Shown: positions 1-8,918, counted from the first letter of the stretch. The stretch is DNA of 64,000 nt from Cyanobacteriota bacterium erpe_2018_sw_21hr_WHONDRS-SW48-000092_B_bin.40 (GCA_030917395.1 JAUPUU010000180.1:1-64000); one strand, 5' to 3'. The notes: a model not told the origin generated them from the sequence alone. Program-made: numbers and translations.

Positions 1-92
1 AGAATAGTGGCAATCTAGAATAGTGGTAAGTAGATACGCGGGTGAGGGAAGTAAACCAATCTTAGCGGCTACATTCTCAAATCACACTATTT

Positions 93-155
93 CACAGAGG
101 CAGCCTTCAGGCACCGCGAGGTAACCTGAGCACGCACGTCTATTTAGCCTCTGTG
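93..155 (+). promoter_or_regulatory. Inverted repeat in the leader of the sigma-like gene
   Basis: A perfect 9-base inverted repeat, CACAGAGGC at 93-101 and GCCTCTGTG at 147-155, encloses 45 bases. A smaller inner pair, TCAGG with CCTGA, lies between them. If transcribed, the leader could fold into a long hairpin whose right arm contains the GTG at 153-155, one of two possible starts of the next gene. The sequence matches no riboswitch class that I recognise. It could be a translational control hairpin or an operator, or it could be chance. Confidence 0.3.
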
Positions 156-170
156 GGAAGACCATCAAAC

Positions 171-749
171 ATGCCCCTGCTTCCATCGAAGAATAACACC
201 AAAGAATTTGACCAGTCTGCAGTTGCAGTGCTCACCGATCTTAAAAAAGGTGGCAATGACAAGCGCAACGAGTTCATATGGGTGCACCAAGAACGCATCT
301 ACGCAGTGGCCTTACTAGGCACTGGCGACCATGAACATGCTGCCGAAGTTACTATTTCATCTTTCAACAATGCCTTCAGCGCTCTCAATCAAGGATTACC
401 GAAAAATCCTGATATGTCTATCTGGGACTGGCTTTCTCAATATGTTGTTGAAGCCATGGGTGAATATCACAGCCAGAATAGCGGACCGCCAGACGAAGAA
501 GATACAGACCCAGCTCAAGATGGTTCGGCCAGTATGGATTGGGAAACAACTGTATTGCTAGGCGTTCAAAGAGTAAAACGCTGTATCGGTTCTTTACCAC
601 AAGAACTAAAGCGAATTTTCCTCTTGCGACACAGTCTTGATCTTAACTACGAACAAATTTCCATCGTAACCAATCAAAGAGTAGAGAAATGCATGGCCTT
701 GCTCTACAGAGCCAGGGTGCAAGTAGTCAAATGTCTAGGTCGCGGGTGA
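171..749 (+). CDS. Divergent sigma-70 family (ECF-like) sigma factor
   Basis: This is a 192-residue protein if it starts at ATG 171, or 198 residues from the in-frame GTG at 153, which lies inside a leader inverted repeat. The C-terminal half resembles sigma region 4. It has a helix beginning GVQRVKRCIGSLPQ, then LKRIFLLRHSLDLNYEQIS, then a recognition-helix-like stretch with LLYRARVQVVK. The N-terminal half could be region 2, but the usual acidic and aromatic core-binding and melting residues are weakly conserved, so promoter recognition may be unusual. The gene ends 33 bases before the start of a giant protein whose N-terminus looks like an anti-sigma domain. The pair is therefore read as a sigma/regulator operon. 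Function as a sigma factor is inferred from the fold pattern only. Confidence 0.65.
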   Translation: MPLLPSKNNTKEFDQSAVAVLTDLKKGGNDKRNEFIWVHQERIYAVALLGTGDHEHAAEVTISSFNNAFSALNQGLPKNPDMSIWDWLSQYVVEAMGEYHSQNSGPPDEEDTDPAQDGSASMDWETTVLLGVQRVKRCIGSLPQELKRIFLLRHSLDLNYEQISIVTNQRVEKCMALLYRARVQVVKCLGRG

Positions 750-782
750 TGCAGAATATGGCAAGTAGAAGGTTGATATCTC

Positions 783-3700
783 ATGTCTGACGCCGAGTAC
801 AGATTACTGATTCAAAGATCGTTCGATGAAGAACTCTCTAAACAAGAGCATCGCGCCTTCGTCAATCACCTAGAAACTTCTGACTCGGGTCAAAAGTTTC
901 ATCACCAACTCGATCAAATGATTCAAGCCGCTCAGGACACTCCACTTCCTGACGATTTGCGTCCCCAGAACCCGGAAGCACTCGCGAGAACGATCATGGA
1001 ACAACTCCCTCAGAAAAAAGGTTCTATCTTCGCCATGTTCACCAACTTGTTTGGTGGCGGGCAACCTAAGGCCAAAGCCAGTCAGAGCAAAGATTCTGGC
1101 AGAGGCAAGGCAGATAAGACCGATAAAAAAGGCGCCATCAATAGAGGCGGCAAGAAAGGCAAGGGCAAAGACCCAGTAGAAGACGACGAAGTTGAATCAC
1201 CAAGCGATCGACGCAAACCCGGCGTCAAATTCGGCCGCAAAGACAAAGAAGCTGACATTTCAGCAGATGAACGCGAAGATCAGATGGGAACGTTCTCTCG
1301 TCTTAAATCAATTAGCTCCCGCGCCAATGATGCCGCTGAAAATCGCGACAATCAATCGACCACCAGATCTCTTGGCGAGAAATTTGGTATGCCAGGCGGT
1401 GCTACTTCCAATCCACTAGACGAAGCGCCTCTTACGCTGGCTGAATCGATCAAACGAAAAGTATCTGAATCACAGAAACTCTCACCTTTAGAGATGGATT
1501 CTGATGATTACTCCAGTCAAGAAATGCCTGCAACCGGAGGAGACTTCGGTCGCCCACAGAGCCAAGGACAAGAAGTTGCTGATGCCGACTCAAGCTGGAG
1601 TGCACCAACACCAATTGGCCTACCTATAAAGCAGAAGATGGGCGCACCAGTCACGGCCCAAGGGCTAGACTGGAGTGGGGCTCCCGCTGGCAGTCCAGCA
1701 AGTTCATTCGAGCAACATCCTGGTTCAGCAATTGGCTTGGCACCACCGGGGCAAAAGCCCACCACCGGTTCCAACCCTGCCGCTCCCTCGGGCGGCGGTC
1801 TAGATTGGAGTTCGGGAACCGCCTCAACAAGTAATGCAAGCAGCACTCAAAGTGGCTGGGGTAGTAATGCGCCAGCTATGGAGCCCACCGCAGTACCAGC
1901 CAAGACTGACAGCGGCTGGGGTTCTAGTTGGGGAAGTGAAAACCAAGCGGGCGTGGCACCTCAAAATACTGGCGTTCCCTTGAAGTCATCTGATTCGTGG
2001 GCCGTGCCAGGTTCTGAAGCTGCTGACGCCTGGGGTCAACCAGCAGCTCAAGCGGCTCCAAGCCCAGCGGCTCAAGCTGCTGTATCTCAACCTGCACCAG
2101 TCCCACCACAGAATGGACAAGATCCATGGGGAAGTGCAGCTGTAGCCGGTTCTGGCGCAGCCAATCCGTCAGATGGTGGCGGCTGGTCTAGCCCAGGCAG
2201 CAACGCCGCTTCGAGCCCCGCAAGCGCCACCGAAGGCGATGGCGGCAATTGGGGACAGGCTGCTAGTTGGGGCGCTCCCAACACACCAGTACCTAATAAT
2301 ACATCTAACTCCCTGCCGTCAGCGGCCGCACCGACAGCTCAAGCTCCTGCAGCTAATGACCCTTGGGCGCAGCCAGCGCAACCAGCAGCAGCAGCAGCAA
2401 CCGACCCGTGGGCATCTGCGGCTGCACCAGCTCCTACTAACAATGATCCTTGGGCCGCCGCTTCTCCAGCTCCAGCTCCAGCTCCTACAACTAATGATCC
2501 TTGGGCCGCGGCTTCTTCTGCTCCAGCTCCTACAACCAATGATCCTTGGGCCGCTGCTTCTCCTGCTCCAGCTCCTACAACCAATGATCCTTGGGCCGCT
2601 GCTTCTCCGGCTCCAGCTCCTACAACCAATGATCCTTGGTCAGCCTCGGCAGCTTCGGCAGCTCCTGCTGCCGCTCCAGCAGTCAGTGACCCTTGGGCAG
2701 CCGCCGCTGCAGCCCCTCAGGCTATAGCAGCTCCAGCTACTGACTCAGCTTGGGGAGCGCCAGCTCAATCAGAAAACAAAGAACAGGCTCCAGCCGCTAT
2801 GGGCTGGGGGCAATCAGCTGCGCCTCAATCATCCACAGAACCAGCCGCCTGGGGTGCACCCGCACCTTCTCCTGCTCCTGCGCCAGCAGCTCCAGCCATC
2901 GGTGCCAATCAAAGTTGGTCACCAGAAGGTGAGCAGATGGAAACAGGGGTATGGAAATCGTTCACACCTAAAACAGGACCACTGGCACCAGCAGCCCAAG
3001 CTCCTGCGCCGGCAGCATCTACAGCAGACCGCTGGGATTCACCAATTCAAGACCGACCTAAAGAAGCAGCACCGGCAGCAGCAGCTCCAGTAGGGGCATC
3101 GGCTGACCGCTGGGATGTGCCAATTCAAGCACGCAGTGCTAGCGCTGAGTTACCGGCTCCCCAAGCGGTATCGGCGGTTGGTTCTTCAGGACTACCAGTC
3201 AATCAAATCGTTGAGAAAATGGGTTCTGTCCTCGGTGGCGGTGCCGCAACGGATAGCCGCTGGGATGTACCAATTCAGGCACGCAGTGCGGCCGAGATGC
3301 CAGCAGCCGCACCACCAGCAGCACCAGCGGTGAATTCATCTGGTATTCCAGTCAATCAAATTGTAGAGAAAATGGGCACAGTACTTGGTGGCCCTGCTGC
3401 CGGTGCAGACAGCCGCTGGGATCTTCCAATTCAAGAACGCAGCAAAGAGACTAAAGCTGAACCTGAGCAAGCACCAGCTCCAGTTCAGAGCTTTGCTCAG
3501 CCAGCCGCGCCAGCCGCTTGGGGTGAGACTCCAGCCGCTAGTAGCACCTGGGGAACTCATCCAGAACAACCCACCACAACACCATGGGGTGCGGTCAGTG
3601 CAGCTCCAGAGCCAGCTCAAAGCCCTGCCGCTGCTCCATCAGGATGGGGCTCCGAGCCGGCAGCACCAGCAGCATGGGCAGCGCCAGCTGCAGCTCCAGT

Positions 3701-5342
3701 TGCGCCTGCAGGTACACCATCACCGACTGCTTGGGGCACCGAAGCACCTACAGCGGCAGCTCCAGCCAATAGTTGGGATGCCGCTGCCGCCGCGTCACCG
3801 GGTTGGGGCAGCGAACCACAACCGCAAGCAGCTCCAGCCAGCGCTCCCGATCAATGGGGCCAACCGCCAGCCTGGGGTCAGTCTCAAGTGCCACAAGCTG
3901 CTGCACCGACCTTCGCACCAGCTCCAGTCGCTGCTCCAGAAGTAACTGACAAAACAGCTCCTAGCGGCATGTTCAACCTGGGCGATCAAGATATCGACAA
4001 GATCTTTGGCGATAACCTGGGCGTTAGCGAACCAGTTGGCCGCACCCTGGTCAATAATGGTGCCGAACCGCAAGCTTCGGCTAGCGCACCGGCTCAAGCA
4101 CCGAATCTAGTTCCGGCTGCCCAGCCAGCACAAACCAACAACTTCGCCCCACCTCAAGCGGCACCAAGCATCACAGCCCCAGCGGCAGCCGCTGATCCAA
4201 ATGCCGCAAAAAACGGTCTCTTCCAATTAACCGATAACGACCTCGATAAGCTCTTCAGTAGCAATCTTGGCGTGGATGAACCTTCCACACAAGTTGGTGT
4301 GCAAGCAACCATCTCGCCTGTTCAATCTGCAGCGGCAGCGCCGAACAATTTTGCCCCACCAGCGGCTGCCAACAGCGCTCCTGGTTGGAATACCGGCGCC
4401 GAACAGCAAGCACCTTCAGGTTGGGGAGTATCGGCACCAACTCCATCCCCAGTTGCAGCAGCAGGTGGAGCTAATGGTTGGTCGGGCGCTCCACAAGCAC
4501 CAAGTGGATGGGGAATGGAACAGCCACCTGCTAGTGGACCTAGTGGTTGGTCCAATGCACCAGCCGCTGCTCCGGCAGAAGCTCAGCCCAGTGGTTGGGG
4601 TTCACCTACTCCTCCCACACCACCGGCATGGAATCAACCGGCAGCTCAAGCACCTGCAGCAAACGTTGCTACTAGCCCAGAGCCAGCTAAAGGTGGTCTA
4701 TTCTCAGTTGACGACAATGTCATGAACCGGATATTCTCCGACAATCTTGGCATTCCAGAAGACGCCACTTCTAAGCCTGATGCCTATGCTATTCCAGATC
4801 AAGGCGGTGAGCAGGTCTCCCCACCTAAGATTGCTGGTATCGGCCGTCTCGATGCTTCCGGTGATCAAAACCAAGACGCTGGTTCTGGCAGAATTGCTTC
4901 AATTGGCAAATTCTTACTCGATCAAAAAGATCTAGATAAGATTGGCAAATTGACCAGTTCAGACTTGAACGAAGGCAAGATGAGAATTCTCACTCTAGAG
5001 GCATCTCAAGATTTGCAGTCGTTACTGAGTCAGATAGGAACTCAGCAGGGCGTGATTGGATCAGTGATCGTGGGCCATGATGGTCTATTGATTGCTAACA
5101 CCATGCCTGGAGACATGGACGCAGAATCAGTTGGAGTTTGGGCACTCGGTGTCTATATGAACACTGAACATGTCACCAAGAAAATGGGTCATGACCGCGT
5201 GCACCAGGTTGTTTCAAGAACACCCCGGGGCTATGTTGTTATTGCCGATTTTGGTGGAGGCCTTCTAGTCACAGTCACTGATGGCAGAGACACTGACTCG
5301 TTGATTCCACTGATGAGAACAATTACACAGCTAGTCAACTAA
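783..5342 (+). CDS. Giant anti-sigma-like, Pro/Ala/Trp-rich protein with C-terminal roadblock/LC7 domain
   Basis: This protein has 1519 residues. Residues 1-80 resemble the zf-HC2/ZAS anti-sigma fold, with a pattern of FDEELSKQEHRAFVNHLE. The zinc ligands of the usual HxxxCxxC motif are replaced: His is kept, but both Cys positions are Ser and Gly. Residues about 100-230 are basic and charged. A long low-complexity region rich in Pro, Ala, Gln, Trp and Gly follows to about residue 1300. It holds DPWAAA repeats, four WDxPIQxR motifs and two PVNQIVEKMG motifs. Four copies of a DLDKIF-type motif lie near residues 1064, 1146, 1306 and 1376. Residues about 1400-1519 form a roadblock/LC7 (MglB-like) domain, with a GVIGSVIVGHDGLLIAN core. 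No signal peptide or membrane segment is visible, so it is probably cytoplasmic. It lies just downstream of a sigma-like gene and may link sigma control to a small-GTPase or roadblock switch; that link is inference. Confidence 0.75.
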   Translation: MSDAEYRLLIQRSFDEELSKQEHRAFVNHLETSDSGQKFHHQLDQMIQAAQDTPLPDDLRPQNPEALARTIMEQLPQKKGSIFAMFTNLFGGGQPKAKASQSKDSGRGKADKTDKKGAINRGGKKGKGKDPVEDDEVESPSDRRKPGVKFGRKDKEADISADEREDQMGTFSRLKSISSRANDAAENRDNQSTTRSLGEKFGMPGGATSNPLDEAPLTLAESIKRKVSESQKLSPLEMDSDDYSSQEMPATGGDFGRPQSQGQEVADADSSWSAPTPIGLPIKQKMGAPVTAQGLDWSGAPAGSPASSFEQHPGSAIGLAPPGQKPTTGSNPAAPSGGGLDWSSGTASTSNASSTQSGWGSNAPAMEPTAVPAKTDSGWGSSWGSENQAGVAPQNTGVPLKSSDSWAVPGSEAADAWGQPAAQAAPSPAAQAAVSQPAPVPPQNGQDPWGSAAVAGSGAANPSDGGGWSSPGSNAASSPASATEGDGGNWGQAASWGAPNTPVPNNTSNSLPSAAAPTAQAPAANDPWAQPAQPAAAAATDPWASAAAPAPTNNDPWAAASPAPAPAPTTNDPWAAASSAPAPTTNDPWAAASPAPAPTTNDPWAAASPAPAPTTNDPWSASAASAAPAAAPAVSDPWAAAAAAPQAIAAPATDSAWGAPAQSENKEQAPAAMGWGQSAAPQSSTEPAAWGAPAPSPAPAPAAPAIGANQSWSPEGEQMETGVWKSFTPKTGPLAPAAQAPAPAASTADRWDSPIQDRPKEAAPAAAAPVGASADRWDVPIQARSASAELPAPQAVSAVGSSGLPVNQIVEKMGSVLGGGAATDSRWDVPIQARSAAEMPAAAPPAAPAVNSSGIPVNQIVEKMGTVLGGPAAGADSRWDLPIQERSKETKAEPEQAPAPVQSFAQPAAPAAWGETPAASSTWGTHPEQPTTTPWGAVSAAPEPAQSPAAAPSGWGSEPAAPAAWAAPAAAPVAPAGTPSPTAWGTEAPTAAAPANSWDAAAAASPGWGSEPQPQAAPASAPDQWGQPPAWGQSQVPQAAAPTFAPAPVAAPEVTDKTAPSGMFNLGDQDIDKIFGDNLGVSEPVGRTLVNNGAEPQASASAPAQAPNLVPAAQPAQTNNFAPPQAAPSITAPAAAADPNAAKNGLFQLTDNDLDKLFSSNLGVDEPSTQVGVQATISPVQSAAAAPNNFAPPAAANSAPGWNTGAEQQAPSGWGVSAPTPSPVAAAGGANGWSGAPQAPSGWGMEQPPASGPSGWSNAPAAAPAEAQPSGWGSPTPPTPPAWNQPAAQAPAANVATSPEPAKGGLFSVDDNVMNRIFSDNLGIPEDATSKPDAYAIPDQGGEQVSPPKIAGIGRLDASGDQNQDAGSGRIASIGKFLLDQKDLDKIGKLTSSDLNEGKMRILTLEASQDLQSLLSQIGTQQGVIGSVIVGHDGLLIANTMPGDMDAESVGVWALGVYMNTEHVTKKMGHDRVHQVVSRTPRGYVVIADFGGGLLVTVTDGRDTDSLIPLMRTITQLVN
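2442..2640 (+). repeat. Tandem 45-bp coding repeat (DPWAAA units)
   Basis: Near-identical units begin at 2442, 2493, 2538, 2583 and 2628. The spacing is 51, 45, 45 and 45 bases. Each unit encodes about NDPWAAASPAPAPTT, and the first carries one extra Ala-Pro dipeptide. Units differ mainly at third positions. The array keeps the reading frame, so copy number can change without breaking the gene. It lies in the disordered linker of the roadblock protein. Confidence 0.85.
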
Positions 5343-5363
5343 TAGCTAAGCAATAAGCTCTAG

Positions 5364-6968
5364 TTACTTGCCCTGTGATAGAACGTAGTTACTCAAAGTT
5401 CTCGCACCAAATCCGGTGCCGCCTTTGCATAGCTCATCGCGTTCTCGGTCAATCCAACCCACCCCAGCAATATCGAGGTGAGCCCAAGGCTTACCTTCGG
5501 TGAATTCTTTGAGGAACATAGCAGCGGAGCTAGAGCCAGCTTCACCGCGGGAGCCAGCATTTTTCAAATCAGCAATATCACTCTTCAGGCCCTCTTTGTA
5601 TTCTACAAACAGAGGAAGCTGCCAGAACTGTTCGCCGCAGATTTTGCCGCTAGCTATGACATTGTCAACCAGGGTCTGATCACTGCCCATGATACCAGCC
5701 GCTACTCTACCTAGGGCAGAAACCACGGCCCCAGTCAATGTGGCAATATCGATCAGTTCGTCAACGCCTTCTCGAATGGCATAAGTAATAGCGTCAGCCA
5801 AAATTAAGCGCCCTTCAGCGTCAGTGTTGTTGACTTCAATTGTCTTGCCGTTCATTGATTTCAACACATCACCAGGATGCAGGGCATTAGAGCCAGGCAT
5901 ATTCTCAGTTGATGCCACCACGGCCAAGACCGACACATTGGGCTTGAGTTGACCAATGACCTGCATGGCAGCAAGCACTGCCGCTGCTCCAGCCATGTCG
6001 TACTTCATATGTTCCATACCTACAGCGGTCTTGAGAGAGAGGCCGCCAGAATCAAAGGTGATGCCTTTACCAATCAGACCAATAGTTTTCTTAGCCTTAG
6101 GCGCAGTATATTTGAGCACAATTAAGCGCAACGGTTCTTTCGCACCCTTGGCCACACCTAAAAGCGCTCCCATGCCCAGCTTTTCTACTTGAGCCGGTTG
6201 AAGTACTTTGACAGAAAGACTGTGGGCCGAAGCAATACGCTGAGCCTCAGCGGCTAATCTAGTTGGTGTCATATACGATGGTGGCTCAGCAATCAAGGTG
6301 CGAGCCATGTTAGTCGCTGAAGCTATAGCAATAGCTTTCTCACTGACTTTCTTCACCGTGGCAAGGTCAAGGCCAGAGGCCTGGACGTGGAGGGTCAGAT
6401 TCAAGCTGTCAGCTTTTTGATTAGCAGCTTTATCGTCATCTTTAACAGACTTATACTTCAAGAAACTAAAGGAAGACAAAATCCAAGCCTCAACCACAGC
6501 CTCAAGACCAGCAGCCGCACTGAAAGAACTTGCCCCTTTCTTAGCAGACTTACCTTTAGCACTTGAGCTGACACGTAAACAAAGCGAAACGTTAGCAGCC
6601 TTGGTCTTACTAACAGCGGCGGAAGCACTAGATATAGAGGCCATGCGCTTAGCACCTTGTACACCAAGCTTGCGAAAAGCTGCAGCGCCAACTTCACTGG
6701 CGCTGCCTAAACCAACCAACAGCAAGCGCTTAAATGGAGCCTTATCATAGGTTGGCAAAATCACTTGCTGTCCTGCTTTACCAGCAAAACCTTCTTCTGC
6801 AGCCATTTTAGACAAAGAGTCTAGAAGATGCTTGTCGACATTTTTGCCAGAAGCATTGCTCAGTTTTGACTCAGCCAGGACATCAGCAATGTTCTCTTGG
6901 GCGAAAACACCTATGATAAGAAGGTCTGCCTTGATGGAGCCAATATCAGTTGCCAATTTTACATGCAT
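5364..6968 (-). CDS. pepA: Leucyl aminopeptidase (M17, cytosol aminopeptidase)
   Basis: This 534-residue two-metal exopeptidase removes N-terminal residues from peptides in the cytoplasm. The family signature NTDAEGRLIL is present around residue 375. The metal-binding Lys/Asp stretch is seen in GLIGKGITFDSGGLSLK near residue 300, followed by MKYDMAGAAAV. The N-terminal macro-like domain is longer and rich in Lys, Ala and Ser (SSAKGKSAKKGASSFSAA, about residues 135-150), which is an oddity compared with typical PepA proteins. The start at 6968 has AGGA upstream at a workable distance. The gene is convergent with the roadblock protein gene, with a 21-base gap, and lies just downstream of the DUF4388 gene on the same strand. 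Confidence 0.93.
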   Translation of the reverse strand: MHVKLATDIGSIKADLLIIGVFAQENIADVLAESKLSNASGKNVDKHLLDSLSKMAAEEGFAGKAGQQVILPTYDKAPFKRLLLVGLGSASEVGAAAFRKLGVQGAKRMASISSASAAVSKTKAANVSLCLRVSSSAKGKSAKKGASSFSAAAGLEAVVEAWILSSFSFLKYKSVKDDDKAANQKADSLNLTLHVQASGLDLATVKKVSEKAIAIASATNMARTLIAEPPSYMTPTRLAAEAQRIASAHSLSVKVLQPAQVEKLGMGALLGVAKGAKEPLRLIVLKYTAPKAKKTIGLIGKGITFDSGGLSLKTAVGMEHMKYDMAGAAAVLAAMQVIGQLKPNVSVLAVVASTENMPGSNALHPGDVLKSMNGKTIEVNNTDAEGRLILADAITYAIREGVDELIDIATLTGAVVSALGRVAAGIMGSDQTLVDNVIASGKICGEQFWQLPLFVEYKEGLKSDIADLKNAGSRGEAGSSSAAMFLKEFTEGKPWAHLDIAGVGWIDRERDELCKGGTGFGARTLSNYVLSQGK

Positions 6969-6988
6969 GCCATGATTCCTATTTATGT

Positions 6989-8914
6989 TTATGTACTAGT
7001 ACTAATCACACGAGAAACAATTTCGTCGACAACTTTGGCGTCAATCTGCCTGCGACAATAGGCTAGATAAGCTTCCATCCAGCGCCTGAGCTCGAGCAAC
7101 ACGGCCGAAACTGGCACCCCTGCTCTCTTCATCTGCGACAAGTTTACCGAGATACGCCCTTCATGATCGATATGAAAGCGTGCTTTCGCCGGTGAATCAC
7201 CATGCACGTAATGGAGAGAAGAGTGGAGCAAAGCTTTGTTGTCTTCCCGCCCGATGAGCTCTTGCATCTCAGAGCCGATCTTTTGCAAAACGGTAAGCGG
7301 CCGGAAGAGACTAGCCTGCTGGATGTTAGCTAGTTTCAGTTCAACTAGCATAAACAGTGCTTTGACAATTTTATGAGTAGGCCAATTATCAAAGGCCTTA
7401 ATTACTTCATCTAAAGTAGATAGACCGTCAATCTGAGCTGCTAGATCAGCAATCATAAAGCGTTCATCATTACTCAGTACAGTCTCATCCATAAGGCGCA
7501 GAGGGGTCCCTGCTAACTGCTGCCAGAGCATCTCAAAATTCCAGACACGTTCTAAAATCGAATCGCGCCCCTGAGGCAAACTAGCAAAGATTTGACTGAC
7601 TTGATCTTGACACAGGGCCGAATCTAACAAAAGTCGCTCTAGTGTCTGAGTGATGCGACAGGTATCATCAAACTCTTGCGAAACACCTTTGTCTCTAAAG
7701 ACAAAAATACCTTCGCCCCAGGTTGTAAGAAACTCAACCATGGCATGATAGCCCAAAAGTTTATTCATCTTGGCATGAGTTGGCTTGCCATCAACAAAGG
7801 CGACAATCAATATCTTGTCGCGGTCTTCAACTGTGAGCAAACCCGTTTTCTTTGCCGTGGCCAAAGACTGCAGCAAACCGGCAGTGTCAATGGCACCAAG
7901 GCTACCAATCATCGAATCACGCATTGTTTCAATATTAACAGTGCGCGAAACACCTGGCAGCTCATCTTCAGTACGGCGGTGATAGCCACCATAAAGATAT
8001 TGATCATCGAGCAAAACTTCGAGTTCACGAGTATTTATATAGCCAGCCCGCACAGCCAAGAGCCCCAAGAAAGTGCGCTGCGATTTTCCCCAGCCTTCTT
8101 CCTGTTGTCGCTCTAAGAGCTCTCTCAGCTGAGCTTCAGTGACAATGCCGCAAGCTACCATGTAGCGGCCGAGACGGAAAGGTTTGCGGTTGTGATAGCA
8201 ATTAGAAAGAAACTGAATGCGGGAGAATACAGGAAAAATCAAGCGAGCAGCCTCAAGCTCTTGCAAAATTCGCAAGGCTTCATCAGAAGGCAGCTGGTGA
8301 TGCGACTCGACATTGCGCACAATCGACTCTACTGAGGCATAGTCTTCAACCATTTGCATAACCCAATTCTGGGGAGCAGGCAAAGTAAAGTCACCTTTGA
8401 TCTGCTTTCCATCGCTGGTCAATACAGGAATAGAGGTCGACAAAATATGATTAGCAAGAGTACTACCGCCGCCCTTCAGTCTTCTTCTATCGATACCACT
8501 GACAGTGGCACAAGCGTAGTCAGCCAGCAGGGGATAGCGGGTAAATATTCCAAAAGGACTATCGTAGATATTGAACGTCAAGCCACCGGCAGGGTCATCC
8601 TTGGTCAAAGTGATGGCGCCATCGCCCTTAACAAAAAGCAGCACCCCTTGCGGGTTAAGCAATTTTTTTGCATACATGGAAAATTTCACTAAGGCATCAA
8701 GCGGCAGCGAAAAGCCAGTCTGCATCAAATCAATTATCAAGCCATCAAGACTTTTACCCTGTTCAACAAGTTTATCGAGTTGGCTATAGAGATTTTCACG
8801 GTAAGAGAAAGTAAGAAACGACAGGGATGAATTGAGATAGCTTTCAGTAGACTCCCTTTCATTGCTGGCGCCAGGAGAGACCCGAGGTAAATCACTAGGT
8901 GAAAAGTCAGCCAT
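6989..8914 (-). CDS. DUF4388 (PATAN) protein with MshEN-like motif
   Basis: This is a 641-residue cytoplasmic signalling protein from the ATG at 8914. Longer in-frame starts would overlap the upstream gene. From about residue 246 it carries RLGRYMVACGIVTEAQLREL and then LERQ, which fits the RLGxxL...G...L...L..Q pattern of MshEN domains; these bind cyclic di-GMP in some type II secretion and type IV pilus ATPases. From about residue 335 it carries a DUF4388/PATAN domain (GSLGAIDTAGLLQSL, then KTGLLTVEDRDKILIVAFVDGKPTHA). The C-terminal 200 residues are helical and unassigned. PATAN proteins are common in cyanobacterial and myxobacterial signalling. The stop of the upstream secreted-protein gene lies 4 bases before this start, so the two are probably co-transcribed. 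Confidence 0.75.
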   Translation of the reverse strand: MADFSPSDLPRVSPGASNERESTESYLNSSLSFLTFSYRENLYSQLDKLVEQGKSLDGLIIDLMQTGFSLPLDALVKFSMYAKKLLNPQGVLLFVKGDGAITLTKDDPAGGLTFNIYDSPFGIFTRYPLLADYACATVSGIDRRRLKGGGSTLANHILSTSIPVLTSDGKQIKGDFTLPAPQNWVMQMVEDYASVESIVRNVESHHQLPSDEALRILQELEAARLIFPVFSRIQFLSNCYHNRKPFRLGRYMVACGIVTEAQLRELLERQQEEGWGKSQRTFLGLLAVRAGYINTRELEVLLDDQYLYGGYHRRTEDELPGVSRTVNIETMRDSMIGSLGAIDTAGLLQSLATAKKTGLLTVEDRDKILIVAFVDGKPTHAKMNKLLGYHAMVEFLTTWGEGIFVFRDKGVSQEFDDTCRITQTLERLLLDSALCQDQVSQIFASLPQGRDSILERVWNFEMLWQQLAGTPLRLMDETVLSNDERFMIADLAAQIDGLSTLDEVIKAFDNWPTHKIVKALFMLVELKLANIQQASLFRPLTVLQKIGSEMQELIGREDNKALLHSSLHYVHGDSPAKARFHIDHEGRISVNLSQMKRAGVPVSAVLLELRRWMEAYLAYCRRQIDAKVVDEIVSRVISTST

Positions 8915-8918
8915 TTCC

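Noticed and set aside
1-29. Repeat of AATAGTGG(C/T)AA at 3-13 and 19-29, with a third copy near 59552
   Set aside because: A short motif also seen in part inside coding regions. Three copies in 64 kb are not enough to call a binding site.
2339-2629. Minus-strand frame with VVGAGAGEAAAQGSL repeats
   Set aside because: It is the antisense reading of the 45-base tandem repeat of the roadblock protein gene.
7676-8116. Plus-strand frame of 146 codons
   Set aside because: Antisense to the DUF4388 gene with clear domain matches; no supporting start signal.
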